Below are positions 1 to 8,527 of a stretch of 64,000 bases of DNA, piece after piece. This DNA is from Methyloceanibacter superfactus. Lineage in GTDB: Bacteria; Pseudomonadota; Alphaproteobacteria; Rhizobiales; Methyloligellaceae. How positions within the stretch are numbered: position 1 is the first letter of the stretch; every line of letters starts with the position of its first letter. Both the position numbers and the translations under genes were made by a program. Below the pieces are notes generated by a model. That model had not been told where the DNA came from. It made no database searches and saw only the letters and a list, made by a program, of their open reading frames with translations. The stretch covers positions 62,001-126,000 of the forward strand of contig NZ_LPWF01000004.1 of NCBI RefSeq assembly GCF_001723305.1. The letters run 5' to 3'.

Positions 1-1
1 G

Positions 2-583
2 TTGACCCTGTTCTCGTCCCTCATCGGCGTGGCGGCGGGCGCGGTGCAAGGCTATTTCGGCGGCTGGACGGACCTCCTGTTCCAGCGCTTCATCGAGATC
101 TGGACCAGCGTGCCGCAGCTCTATCTGCTCATCATCGTCGCGGCGGTGATCGAGCCGAATTTCTGGATCCTGCTCGGCATCCTGCTCGCCTTCTCCTGGG
201 TGGCGCTAGTCGGCGTGGTGCGGGCCGAGTTCCTGCGCGCCCGTAATTTCGAATATGTCACGGCGGCTCGCGCGCTCGGCCTCTCCAACATGAAGATTAT
301 CTTCCGCCATCTCTTGCCGAACGCCATGGTGGCGACGCTGACCTTCATGCCGTTCATCCTCAACGGCTCGATCACCACACTCACCTCGCTCGACTTTCTC
401 GGCTTCGGCCTACCGCCCGGCTCGCCCTCGCTCGGCGAGCTCCTGGCGCAAGGCAAGGACAATCTGCAAGCGCCGTGGCTCGGCCTTACGGCCTTCTTCG
501 TCATCGCCGTGATGCTCAGTCTCCTCATCTTCGTCGGCGAGGCGGTGCGCGACGCGCTCGACCCGCGCAAGACCATGGTGTGA
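2..583 (+). CDS. yejE: YejE-type peptide ABC transporter permease (5' end missing)
   Basis: Inner-membrane permease subunit of an oligopeptide/microcin C-type ABC importer (DppC/YejE family). The frame is open at the left edge, so only about 193 C-terminal residues are visible; family members usually run 340-380 residues. What is seen is a series of hydrophobic segments plus the cytoplasmic coupling loop that contacts the ATPase: an AARALG stretch followed by HLLPNA at about residues 86-109 of the visible part. The C-terminal DPRK is typical of YejE. The gene ends 8 bases before a metal exporter gene, and the matching ATPase gene yejF follows that, so all three are probably co-transcribed. 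YejE is preferred over a generic DppC because the ATPase downstream is a fused double-domain YejF. Confidence 0.85.
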   Translation: MTLFSSLIGVAAGAVQGYFGGWTDLLFQRFIEIWTSVPQLYLLIIVAAVIEPNFWILLGILLAFSWVALVGVVRAEFLRARNFEYVTAARALGLSNMKIIFRHLLPNAMVATLTFMPFILNGSITTLTSLDFLGFGLPPGSPSLGELLAQGKDNLQAPWLGLTAFFVIAVMLSLLIFVGEAVRDALDPRKTMV

Positions 584-591
584 GGCAAGAG

Positions 592-1515
592 ATGCACGGC
601 TCCCACGATCACGGACACAGCCATGGCCCCGGCGAGGTCGACGCCAATAACGAGAAGCGCATGGGGCTCGCGGCGCTTCTGACCGGCAGCTTCATGTTCG
701 CCGAGGTGGCGGGCGGCATCGCCGCGGGATCGCTGGCGCTGTTGGCCGACGCCGGGCACATGCTGACCGACTTCGCCTCGTTGTCCCTCGCCTGGTTCGC
801 ATTCCGGCTGTCGCGGCGCCCGGCCGACTGGCAGCGCACCTACGGCTTCGACCGCTTCCAAGTTCTGATTGCCTTCGCCAACGGCCTGGCGCTGTTCGTC
901 ATCGCTGGGTGGATCGTCTACGAGGCAATCGAGAGGCTGACGGGAGCGCCGCATGTCTCGGGCGGAATCATGGTGGTGGTGGCGGTCGCCGGACTCATCG
1001 TCAACATCGTGGCGTTCTGGCTGTTGCAGGGCGCCGACCGGGAAAATCTCAATGTGCGCGGCGCCGCCATTCACGTGCTGGGCGACCTGCTCGGCTCGGT
1101 CGCGGCTCTGGTCGCCGGCGCCGTGATCCTGCTCACCGGCTGGACGCCCATCGATGCGCTGCTGTCGATCCTGGTCGCGGCCATCATCGTGCGCAGCGGC
1201 TGGCACGTGGTCGCGGCATCCGCCCATATCCTGCTCGAAGGGGCGCCGAAGGAGCTCGACACGCGCGATATCGGTCCCGACCTCGCCGCCAACATTCCAG
1301 GTGTCGAGGGTGTGCACCACGTGCATGTGTGGTCGATCACCCAGTCCCGGCGCATGGTGACGCTGCACGCTGTGATCGGCGACACCGCGGATTCCGACAC
1401 ATTGGTCAAAGCGATCAAGACGCGTCTCAAGAACAAGTTCGGTCTCAGCCACGCGACGATCGAGATCGAGCGGGGCGAATGCGCTGACGAAGCGCCGGAG
1501 CAGGCCAAGGCATGA
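592..1515 (+). CDS. Cation diffusion facilitator metal exporter (CzcD/ZitB-like)
   Basis: Predicted inner-membrane H+/divalent-metal antiporter, probably exporting Zn(II) or a similar ion; 307 residues. The start chosen is the ATG after yejE, giving an N-terminal His/Asp-rich metal-binding tail (HGSHDHGHSHG). About six transmembrane segments follow. The family's metal site is visible as DAGHMLTD (D53, H56, D60) and HVLGD (H161, D165), followed by a cytoplasmic C-terminal domain with HHVHVW. The first four bases of yejF overlap its end (ATGA), indicating translational coupling. It is unusual to find a metal exporter between the permease and ATPase genes of a peptide importer. Metal specificity cannot be read from the sequence. 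Confidence 0.93.
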   Translation: MHGSHDHGHSHGPGEVDANNEKRMGLAALLTGSFMFAEVAGGIAAGSLALLADAGHMLTDFASLSLAWFAFRLSRRPADWQRTYGFDRFQVLIAFANGLALFVIAGWIVYEAIERLTGAPHVSGGIMVVVAVAGLIVNIVAFWLLQGADRENLNVRGAAIHVLGDLLGSVAALVAGAVILLTGWTPIDALLSILVAAIIVRSGWHVVAASAHILLEGAPKELDTRDIGPDLAANIPGVEGVHHVHVWSITQSRRMVTLHAVIGDTADSDTLVKAIKTRLKNKFGLSHATIEIERGECADEAPEQAKA

Positions 1516-3141
1516 GCAAAGAGCCCCTTATCGCGGTCGACGACTTGTCAGTGGACTTCACCGCGGGCAGCACGGTGACGCATGCGGTGAAGAACGTCTC
1601 GTTCGATATCGGCCCCGGCGAGACCGTGGCGCTGGTCGGCGAGTCGGGCTCCGGCAAAACGGTGACGGCGCTGTCGATCCTGCAGCTCCTGCCCTATCCG
1701 GCGGCGTCCCACCCCTCCGGGGCCATCCGCTTCAAGGGCGAGAACCTTCTGGCGCTGCCGCCGGACGGCTTGCGCCATGTGCGCGGCAACAACATCTCGA
1801 TGATCTTCCAGGAGCCGATGACCTCGCTGAACCCGCTGCACACGATCGAGCGGCAGATTGCCGAGGTTCTGCGCATCCATAAGGGCCTGTCGGGCCAGGC
1901 ATGCCGGGCGCGGGTGATCGACCTTCTCGCCAAGGTCGGTATTGAAGACCCGGAGGGACGCCTTGCCTCCTATCCGCATCAGCTTTCCGGCGGGCAACGC
2001 CAACGCGTGATGATCGCCATGGCGCTCGCCAACGAACCGGACCTGCTGATCGCCGACGAGCCGACCACCGCACTCGACGTCACCATTCAGGCGCAGATTC
2101 TGCAGCTTCTCCTCGATCTCAAGGCCGAGTTCAACATGGCGATGCTGCTCATCACCCACGATCTCGGCATCGTGCGCAAGATGGCCGACCGGGTCTGCGT
2201 GATGAATAGCGGCGAGATCGTCGAGCATGGCCCGACCCACGACATCTTCGACCATCCGCAGCACGCCTATACCAAGCATCTGATCGCGTCGGAGCCCAAG
2301 GGCTCGCCGCCGCCGGCCAATGCCAAGGCCAAAGTCATCCTCAAGACGGAGGACTTGCGCGTGTGGTTTCCGATCAAGCGCGGCTTTCTGCGGCGCACGG
2401 TCGGGCATATCAAAGCCGTGGATGGCATCGACCTCGAGGTGAAGGAGGGGCAGACCCTTGCCGTCGTCGGCGAGTCCGGCTCGGGCAAGACGACGCTGGG
2501 GCTTGCCCTGCTCAGGCTGGTATCGAGCGATGGGCCGATCGTCTATCTCGGCGACCGCATCGACGGCTACGACTCAAAGCGCATGCGGCCGCTCAGGCGC
2601 GACATCCAGATCGTGTTTCAGGATCCTTACGGCTCGCTCTCTCCTCGCTTGTCCATCGGACAGATCATCGAGGAAGGTCTTGGCATTCAGGCGCCGGATT
2701 TGAGCCGGGCGGAGCGCGAGGCCCGCGTTGCCCGCGCCTGAAGGAGGTCGGACTCGACCCGGCCGTCCGCGACCGCTACCCGCACGAGTTCTCCGGCGGC
2801 CAACGACAACGCATCGCCATCGCCCGTGCGTTGGTGCTCGAACCGAAATTTCTCATTCTCGACGAGCCGACCTCGGCGCTCGATGTTTCGGTGCAAGCGC
2901 AGATCGTCGACCTGCTGCGCGAGCTGCAGCGCAAGCACAAGCTGGCTTATTTGTTCATAAGCCACGACCTCAAGGTCGTGCGCGCGCTCGCCAATTCCAT
3001 CATCGTGCTCAGACACGGCAAGGTCGTCGAGCAAGGCACGGCGCGCACCGTGTTCTCCAAGCCAAAGACGGACTACACCAAGGCGTTGCTGGCCGCCGCA
3101 TTCGAGCTCGAGCAACCGGCGGGTCCGCGGTTTCCACCTAA
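1512..3141 (+). CDS. yejF: YejF-type peptide ABC transporter ATPase, two domains (frame broken twice)
   Basis: Cytoplasmic ATPase of the YejABEF importer with two fused nucleotide-binding domains, each with Walker A (GESGSGKT), signature (LSGGQRQR / FSGGQRQR) and Walker B ([11 protein letters not shown] / [11 protein letters not shown]). The frame breaks near 2738, where ARA runs into a stop instead of ARALKEVG, and again near 3115. Adding one base at each point gives 543 residues ending at the TAA at 3139-3141, the usual YejF length. The first break lies just after the Q-loop of domain two and the second in the last 10-15 residues. The 3' break is less certain, because the unrepaired frame simply runs on into downstream sequence. 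It starts inside the metal exporter gene through an ATGA overlap. Confidence 0.85.
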
Positions 3142-3206
3142 GCGGAACCAAAATCACCGTCCTCACGTTTATGCCTGCAGGTTTCACGGCAACGGAGGAC
3201 AAAAAA

Positions 3207-3284
3207 GTGCGCGGCATTCTGTTGTGGCTGATCGGCATTCCGATCCCCATCATCATTCTGCTCTATCTGTTCGGCGTGTTTTAG
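3207..3284 (+). CDS. 25-residue hydrophobic membrane peptide
   Basis: A tiny GTG-initiated frame of 25 codons, preceded by a good ribosome binding site (GGAGG at about 3194-3198, 8 bases before the start). The product is one hydrophobic helix with the core IPIPIIILLYLF, charged only at Arg2, so it would insert once in the inner membrane. It follows yejF by 65 bases and its stop codon overlaps the stop of the convergent NlpC/P60 gene. From memory, similar tiny ORFs with an IPIP core recur in alphaproteobacteria; I have not checked this. Function unknown. Confidence 0.55.
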   Translation: MRGILLWLIGIPIPIIILLYLFGVF

Positions 3285-4147
3285 CCGTGGCGCGTAAGCG
3301 GCAACCGGCGCACGTCGGTTATCTCGAAGCCCGCCGCTTTGATGCGGTCACGCGCTTCGGCGAAAGGCTCGGCTTCGACAGCCATGTGATGGGCGTTGGC
3401 GTGCAGGAAGTCTTCCGGGCTCGTCATGATGCCCACATGGCCCTCCCAGAACACAAGATCGCCGCGCGCAAGCGCGGCACCGCCCCGCCAGTCGATGGGG
3501 TCGCCCGCCTCGGCTGCCTGCATGTCGGCGTCGCGCGGAACGGCGTGGCCGCCGGCGGCGGCAGCAAGCTGCACCAAGCCGGAGCAATCGAGACCCACGC
3601 TGGTCCTGCCGCCCCATAGATAGGGCGTGCCGAGAAATGACTCGGCGACGGCCACATAGTCGGCGGCAACTTCCCCCTCAGGCACCGCATGGCGAGCGTA
3701 GACGAAACCGCCGCCGGCGAGCCGCAGATAGCGGCCGGCGGCCTCGGCCACGGCGACGCGGGCCGTGAGACTGAGCATCGCCAGTGGCGGCACCTTGGAA
3801 TCCGGCTCGGGGAAGACGTAGGTCCGCAGCACCGCGACGCGGTGGGTCGGCAAGGTAACGTCCGCGCTTAGGCCTCCGCTCGGCACGTAACCGACATAGT
3901 GGTCATGGTGGAGTTGGACCCAGGCCCAACCTTCTTGCTCGTCATAGACGGTCACCCTCTCGCCATGCAGCACCTCGGTGTCGAGGGGCGCATCGAAGCG
4001 CGGTTCGCGCCGCAAGGGCAGCGAGGCCGCGGCCACCTGACGATGCTCGCCGGTCGCAAAGCGTTCGGCCTGCACGGTGCCGCGCAAATGCTCGGCGGCC
4101 AAATCCGCGCGATAGACATGCCGGCGCGGATCAAGCCGCTTGGTCAT
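3281..4147 (-). CDS. NlpC/P60 (C40) cysteine peptidase with N-terminal SH3 domains
   Basis: Predicted peptidoglycan-stem peptide endopeptidase, 288 residues. Residues about 35-155 look like bacterial SH3 modules (HGERVTVYDEQEGWAWVQL, GYVPSGGL). The C-terminal NlpC/P60 domain carries the catalytic cysteine in GLDCSG (C188), a histidine in GHVGIM (H237) and a polar third position near H249. The fold looks like the YkfC/Spr group of gamma-D-glutamyl-L-diamino acid endopeptidases. No signal peptide is evident, so the substrate may be recycled cytoplasmic muropeptide; this is inference. The ATG overlaps the stop of the aminopeptidase gene by four bases, so the two peptidases are translationally coupled and may act on the same murein peptides. 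Confidence 0.9.
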   Translation of the reverse strand: MTKRLDPRRHVYRADLAAEHLRGTVQAERFATGEHRQVAAASLPLRREPRFDAPLDTEVLHGERVTVYDEQEGWAWVQLHHDHYVGYVPSGGLSADVTLPTHRVAVLRTYVFPEPDSKVPPLAMLSLTARVAVAEAAGRYLRLAGGGFVYARHAVPEGEVAADYVAVAESFLGTPYLWGGRTSVGLDCSGLVQLAAAAGGHAVPRDADMQAAEAGDPIDWRGGAALARGDLVFWEGHVGIMTSPEDFLHANAHHMAVEAEPFAEARDRIKAAGFEITDVRRLPLTRHG

Positions 4148-5562
4148 GATCCGAGCTTCTGGCGGAAGAACTGGAACAGGGCGCGCGCGCCTTGCGGCTC
4201 ACCGCCCTGGGGGCGTCCCGGCTGATCGCGCGGCACCCAGCCATAGATGTCGAGATGGGCGAAGTGCTTGGCGTCCTTGACGAAGCGCTTCAGAAAGAGC
4301 GCCGCTGTCACCGACCCGGCGAAAGCGCCGTCGGAGATGTGGCTGACGTCAGCGACATTGCTCTTGAGCAGCTTGTCGTAGTTCGCCCAGAACGGCATGC
4401 GCCACAGCGGGTCGCCGACAGCGTGGCTGGCGTCGAGGAGATCGCCGGCGAACGCGTCGTCATCGGTGTAGAGCGGCGGCAGGTCTGGGCCGAGCGCCAC
4501 GCGCGCCGCGCCGGTCAATGTGGCAAGCGTGATGAGATAGTCCGGCGCTTCCTCGTCGGCCAGGCTGAGCGCGTCGGCCAGAACGAGACGGCCCTCGGCG
4601 TCGGTATTGCCGATCTCCACAGTCATGCCGTTGCGGCTGGTGAGCACGTCGCCTGGGCGGAAGGCGTTTCCGGCGATGGAGTTGTCGGCTGCCGGAATCA
4701 GCACACGGAGACGAACGGGCAGGCCCGCCCGCATGACGAGCAGCGCGAAGGCGAGCGCCGCGGCCGCCCCGCCCATGTCCTTCTTCATCAGGCCCATGCC
4801 GCTTCCGGGCTTGATATTGAGGCCGCCGGTGTCGAAACAGATGCCCTTGCCGACAACGGTCAGCTTCGGGGCGTGCTCCGAGCCCCAGTGCAGATCGATG
4901 AGCCGCGGCAGCCGGTCGCTGGCGCGGCCCACCGCGTGGATCATCGGAAAGTTGTCGGACAGCAGGCTCGAGCCCTCCGTCACCTTGACGCTGCCACCGA
5001 AGGCATTGGCGAGATCGCGCGTGGCCGCCTCGAGCTCAGCCGGGCCGAGATCGCTGGCCGGGGTGTTGATGAGGTCGCGGCCGAGATAGAGCGACTCGGC
5101 GAGCGCCAGCACCTGATTGCGGTCGGCGCCCTCCGGCAAGACAAGGCGGGCCGGCTTCTGGCCGTCCGAGGTCTTATAGCGGGTGAAGCGGTAGCCGCCG
5201 GCGAGAAACCCGAGCGCGGCGAGCTCCGGGTCGGGAAGCTCGGCCTCGAAGCGATAGTCGCCCGGCGGCAACGCAGCCGCCAGGACGCCGGTGAGCATGG
5301 GCGCCGCCTTTGCCCAATCCGCACCGCCGGTGGCGAACAGAACCGCGCCGATCGAACCGCCCTCACCCGGCAGCGGCAGAACCGCGCCTTGCGCCGGCGT
5401 CCAGGCGCGTGCCTCGACCCAGCGCCGCTCCAAATCGCCAAGCGCATCAAGATCGCTCTCCGATGTGATGAGACGGATGGGAATGGCGGGCGCGCCTGGT
5501 TCGAGCAGCAAATCTTCGAGGTTACGGCGCGTGGTCTCGAGCGTCACAGCTTTGGTGGGCAT
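4144..5562 (-). CDS. M17 leucyl aminopeptidase family protein
   Basis: Cytosolic two-metal leucine aminopeptidase family protein that releases N-terminal residues from peptides; 472 residues from the chosen ATG (MPTKAVTL). An earlier in-frame start would extend into the divergent gene's 5' region and is less likely. Metal and catalytic motifs are intact: GKGICFDTGGLN with its lysine and aspartate, LMKKDMGGAAA, and the family signature NTDAEGRLVLADAL. The N-terminal 170 residues are the less conserved macro-like domain. It is the first gene of a two-gene operon with the NlpC/P60 gene (ATGA overlap), which suggests successive steps in breakdown of cell-wall peptides. Divergent from the glutathione transferase gene 56 bases away. 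Confidence 0.93.
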   Translation of the reverse strand: MPTKAVTLETTRRNLEDLLLEPGAPAIPIRLITSESDLDALGDLERRWVEARAWTPAQGAVLPLPGEGGSIGAVLFATGGADWAKAAPMLTGVLAAALPPGDYRFEAELPDPELAALGFLAGGYRFTRYKTSDGQKPARLVLPEGADRNQVLALAESLYLGRDLINTPASDLGPAELEAATRDLANAFGGSVKVTEGSSLLSDNFPMIHAVGRASDRLPRLIDLHWGSEHAPKLTVVGKGICFDTGGLNIKPGSGMGLMKKDMGGAAAALAFALLVMRAGLPVRLRVLIPAADNSIAGNAFRPGDVLTSRNGMTVEIGNTDAEGRLVLADALSLADEEAPDYLITLATLTGAARVALGPDLPPLYTDDDAFAGDLLDASHAVGDPLWRMPFWANYDKLLKSNVADVSHISDGAFAGSVTAALFLKRFVKDAKHFAHLDIYGWVPRDQPGRPQGGEPQGARALFQFFRQKLGS

Positions 5563-5618
5563 GAAAAATCCGCAAGTGTCTTGAAGGGGCCGCGCATTAA
5601 TGGCAGGGGAGCGGAAAC

Positions 5619-6308
5619 ATGACAATGGCGGAAGGCGCTGAGATGACAGGGACAGGCTATACGCTCGTAATCGGGGACAAGAACTACTCGTCGTGGAGCT
5701 TGCGGCCCTGGCTCGCGCTCAAGACCGGCGGAATCCCCTTCGAGGAGGAGCGCGTGCGCCTGCGCCAGCCCGACAGCAAGGCCGAGATTTTTCGCCATTC
5801 CCCGTCCGGCAAGGTGCCGGCGCTCAAGACCGATATCGGCATCATCCACGACAGTCTGGCCATCCTCGAGTATCTCGCCGAGCAGCACCCGCAAGCGCAT
5901 CTCTGGCCTGAAGACCGCGAGGCGCGGGCGGCCGCGCGCAGCATCTCCGCCGAGATGCATTCGAGCTTCGTGGCGCTGCGCAACGACATGCCCATGGATC
6001 TTCTGTCGCAGCTTCCGGCCCCACCCATGAGCGAGGCGCTGGAGGCCAATATCCGGCGCGTCGTGGCCATCTGGGGAGATACGCGGGACCGCTTCGGCAA
6101 GAGCGGCCCGTTCCTGTTCGGGGCCTTCACCAACGCGGACGCCATGTACGCCCCGGTGGCGACCCGGTTCCGCACCTATGGGATCGACCTCGGCCAGTTC
6201 GGCGACGACGGCGCAGCATCCGCCTATGTGGATGCGATCTACGCCATGCCTGCCATGGCCGAATGGACCAAGGGCGCCGAGGCGGAGATGAAGGCCCGCG
6301 CGTCCTAG
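5619..6308 (+). CDS. Glutathione S-transferase family protein
   Basis: Cytosolic thioredoxin-fold glutathione transferase, 229 residues. The N-terminal domain has the glutathione site region YSSWSLRPW (candidate catalytic Ser), the cis-proline segment GKVPAL and the EYLAEQHP edge of the domain. The C-terminal helical domain has FGAFTNADAMYAPV, the conserved N-capping box. The start at 5619 has AGGGGAGCGG upstream; a second ATG at 5643 (MTGTGY) would match the usual family N-terminus better, so 24 bases of start position remain open. Divergently oriented to the aminopeptidase gene, sharing a 56-base promoter region. The substrate is unknown. Confidence 0.88.
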   Translation: MTMAEGAEMTGTGYTLVIGDKNYSSWSLRPWLALKTGGIPFEEERVRLRQPDSKAEIFRHSPSGKVPALKTDIGIIHDSLAILEYLAEQHPQAHLWPEDREARAAARSISAEMHSSFVALRNDMPMDLLSQLPAPPMSEALEANIRRVVAIWGDTRDRFGKSGPFLFGAFTNADAMYAPVATRFRTYGIDLGQFGDDGAASAYVDAIYAMPAMAEWTKGAEAEMKARAS

Positions 6309-6328
6309 GAGCCAGCGCCCTCCTATGG

Positions 6329-6343
6329 TTAATACTTTTTTGA
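6329..6343. promoter_or_regulatory. Possible CtrA-like site (imperfect)
   Basis: TTAA followed by seven bases and TTGA, one base from the CtrA consensus TTAA-N7-TTAA. It lies about 80 bases upstream of tadD, where a promoter would be expected, in a locally AT-rich patch. Weak alone; it gains weight from the perfect site 75 bases downstream. Confidence 0.3.
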
Positions 6344-6403
6344 CGCCTGTCTCACATCATAACAGCAATCGAACGCGCAAGCCCTCGAGCCAGCTTGTGC
6401 CCG

Positions 6404-6418
6404 TTAAGGATTGCTTAA
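6404..6418. promoter_or_regulatory. Perfect CtrA-type box TTAA-N7-TTAA
   Basis: TTAA (6404-6407), seven bases, TTAA (6415-6418), an exact match to the alphaproteobacterial cell-cycle regulator CtrA consensus. It lies three bases before the tadD start codon. CtrA controls pilus genes in Caulobacter, so a site at the edge of a tad locus is plausible. Being at the start codon it would more naturally block than activate transcription. Confidence 0.45.
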
Positions 6419-6421
6419 GTG

Positions 6422-7432
6422 ATGGCCAAAATCTCCCGACCACGCCGCTCCATGGTGTTCGCTCTTCTCGCGACCACCGCTGCCGCGGCGCTGCTCGGCG
6501 CCTGCAACCAGACAGGCGGGCTGTTTGCGCGCAATAGCGCATCGAGCGAGGTGAAGATGACGGCGCAGGAGGCTGCCACGGCCACTTCGCGCTGGGCGGT
6601 GGCTTACGGCAAGAAACCGAACGATCCGGAACTGGCCCTCGGCTACGCCAAGTCGCTTCGCGCCATCGGCTCCAAAGAGCGAGCGTTGCAAATTCTGAAG
6701 ACCGCCTACCAGGCCAACCCCGAGGATGGTCAACTCGCGGCCGAGCTAGGCCGTGCTGCCCTCGAAACGGGCCATTTGGATGTCGCTCAGCACGCGCTTA
6801 CGGTAGCCAACTCGCAAGGCGTGACCGACTGGCGGACGTTATCGGCGCAAGGCACGTTGCACGCCAAGAAGGGCGAGCATGCCGAGGCCCAGCAATATTT
6901 CAAAGCGGCGCTGGAGAAGAATCCCGACTCCGCGTCGGTGATCAACAATCTGGCGCTGTCCTATGCCCTCGACGGCAAGGCCAAGGAGTCCGAGGAGCTG
7001 CTGCGACAGGCAGCCGCTACCGGGCATGACGACAAGCGCATTCGCCAGAACTTGGCGCTGGTGCTCGGCGTTCAGGGCAAGTTCGACGAGGCGCGCCAAG
7101 TCGCCGCCGTCGACATGACCGAGGCCCAAGCCAAGTCGAGCCTGTCCTACTTGCGCAACATGCTGGCCAAACCCACCCAGGTTGCCGCTGCTGCCCCGCG
7201 GAACACGCAAGCCTCCGCCGAGGATTGGTCGCCTTTCGCCTCGAATGAGCCGGCGACTCCTCAGACGCCCGTTCACACGGCGTCCGAGACCGCACCCCAG
7301 CCGGCGCAACGGGTCGCCAAGGTGCAGGTGGTCAAGCCGATCGACGAGGTCGCGGCGCCCGCCAAGGTCGCCCAAGCGCAGACGGCCAAGCCCGCCGCAC
7401 CGACGAGCCTGCTCAGGGCCGACGTCCGCTAG
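6422..7432 (+). CDS. tadD: TadD-like TPR lipoprotein of the tad/cpa locus
   Basis: Tetratricopeptide-repeat lipoprotein, 336 residues, probably acting as a pilotin/assembly factor for the Tad pilus secretin. The signal peptide ends in a lipobox LLGAC (Cys about residue 27). TPR-like repeats fill about residues 55-240 (A-x-x-LG-A-LE patterns, NPDSASVINNLALSY). The last 100 residues are a Pro/Ala/Lys-rich low-complexity tail. The ATG at 6422 is preferred to the overlapping GTG at 6419. The gene faces the cpa/tad genes convergently. A 9-base inverted repeat (CGACGTCCG at 7420-7428 and its complement at 7460-7468) spans its stop. Assignment rests on context as much as on the TPR domain. Confidence 0.8.
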   Translation: MAKISRPRRSMVFALLATTAAAALLGACNQTGGLFARNSASSEVKMTAQEAATATSRWAVAYGKKPNDPELALGYAKSLRAIGSKERALQILKTAYQANPEDGQLAAELGRAALETGHLDVAQHALTVANSQGVTDWRTLSAQGTLHAKKGEHAEAQQYFKAALEKNPDSASVINNLALSYALDGKAKESEELLRQAAATGHDDKRIRQNLALVLGVQGKFDEARQVAAVDMTEAQAKSSLSYLRNMLAKPTQVAAAAPRNTQASAEDWSPFASNEPATPQTPVHTASETAPQPAQRVAKVQVVKPIDEVAAPAKVAQAQTAKPAAPTSLLRADVR

Positions 7433-7468
7433 GCTCTCATCCACGCATTGCAAGACTGACGGACGTCG
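7420..7468. repeat. 9-base inverted repeat at the tadD stop
   Basis: CGACGTCCG (7420-7428) and CGGACGTCG (7460-7468), perfect arms with a 31-base loop, between the convergent tadD and tadC genes. No T-run follows, so it is at most a weak bidirectional terminator or mRNA 3' stabiliser. Confidence 0.3.
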
Positions 7469-7534
7469 CCGGCTCGCGCGTTGGCGCCTCGAGCCGACCG
7501 TCTTTCGCGGTGCAGACCCAGACGAGCGTTGCGC

Positions 7535-8518
7535 CTAGTTGCCGGCCCGCGTGGCCATGAACTGAATCGCCGCCGGACCGAGAATAACGACGAACAAAAC
7601 CGGCAGGAAGAACACGATCATCGGCACGGTGAGCTTGGGCGGCAGAGCCGCCGCCTTCTTCTCGGCTTCCGCCATACGCATGTCACGGCTTTCCCTGGAG
7701 AGCACGCGAAGCGCCTGACCTACCGCCGTGCCGTAGCGTTCGGCTTGGATGAGGCTGGTCCCCACGGCTTTGACCCCCGCCAGCCCGGTACGCTTGCCGA
7801 GATTTTCGAACGCCTGGCGGCGTTCCGGCAGATAAGAGAGCTCCGCCGTGGTGAGGCTGAACTCCTCCGCCAACTCAATCGAGCGGGAGCCGATCTCGCC
7901 CGCCACCTTGTTCATCGCCGCTTCGACGGACATGCCGGCCTGAACGCAGATGAGGAGCAGATCCAGTGCGTCCGGGAAGACACTCTTGATGGATTTCTGG
8001 CGCCGCTGAATGAGATTGGAGATGAAGATGTTGGGGAAATAGAAGCCGAGATAGGCCCCGCCAATGGACATGCCAAGGCGCACGATGGGGGCCAAGTCGT
8101 AGGACTTCACGAAGAATAAGTAGAAGAAGACGATCAGGAAGCCGACGATCGGCAAGGTGGCGCGAAAGAAGAGGAACGCCACGACAGGCGCTTGGCCGCG
8201 GAAGCCAGCCATCTTCAGGCGCTCGCGCGTGGTATCGGTCTCAAGCGCCTTGCGCAGATTGAGCTGCTCGACGACCTGCTTCATGAAGCTCTTGGGCTCG
8301 CGCCGCAGCTTGGCGTTGCGCTGCTCTTCGGCGAGGCTGGCGATGCGTTCGGCGCGAAGCCGCTCACGCTCGCTGGAAACGTATTTCATGCGCGCGCCGA
8401 GACGATCGCCCGTCAGAAGCGGCAACACGAAAGAGGCGACAGTTGCGAACGCGGCAATCGCCGCCAGCACCATGACCATGAATTCCGGATTGAGCAGATA
8501 GTCTATGATCGGGGACAT
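7535..8518 (-). CDS. tadC: TadC, type II/IV secretion F-domain inner-membrane protein
   Basis: Polytopic inner-membrane platform protein of the Tad pilus, 327 residues. An N-terminal transmembrane segment (about residues 13-35), two central ones (about 120-165) and a C-terminal one (IVFFLPVLFVVILGPAAIQ) flank the cytoplasmic GspF/T2SSF domain (SVEAAMNKVAGEIG, RTGLAGVKAVGTSLIQAERYG). Together with TadB it forms the base to which the CpaF ATPase docks. Last gene of the minus-strand cpa-tad operon, nine bases after tadB. Confidence 0.93.
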   Translation of the reverse strand: MSPIIDYLLNPEFMVMVLAAIAAFATVASFVLPLLTGDRLGARMKYVSSERERLRAERIASLAEEQRNAKLRREPKSFMKQVVEQLNLRKALETDTTRERLKMAGFRGQAPVVAFLFFRATLPIVGFLIVFFYLFFVKSYDLAPIVRLGMSIGGAYLGFYFPNIFISNLIQRRQKSIKSVFPDALDLLLICVQAGMSVEAAMNKVAGEIGSRSIELAEEFSLTTAELSYLPERRQAFENLGKRTGLAGVKAVGTSLIQAERYGTAVGQALRVLSRESRDMRMAEAEKKAAALPPKLTVPMIVFFLPVLFVVILGPAAIQFMATRAGN

Positions 8519-8527
8519 GGCGCGCGC

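Noticed and set aside
121..1452. Long antisense frame of 443 codons across yejE and the CDF gene
   Set aside because: Typical GC-rich shadow of coding strand; arginine/histidine-rich and without a ribosome site or family likeness. The same holds for the antisense frames at 4192-5622, 24643-25878, 30080-31387 and 35932-37512.
2738..2741. TGA in yejF read as selenocysteine
   Set aside because: The frame after this TGA is not coding; the coding frame is shifted by one base.
1512..3141. yejF as a real pseudogene
   Set aside because: Both ATP-binding domains keep all motifs on either side of the breaks and show no other damage, and neighbouring essential genes have equal breaks.
7420..7468. True rho-independent terminator after tadD
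   Set aside because: The inverted repeat has a 31-base loop and no T-run, so it was listed only as a repeat.
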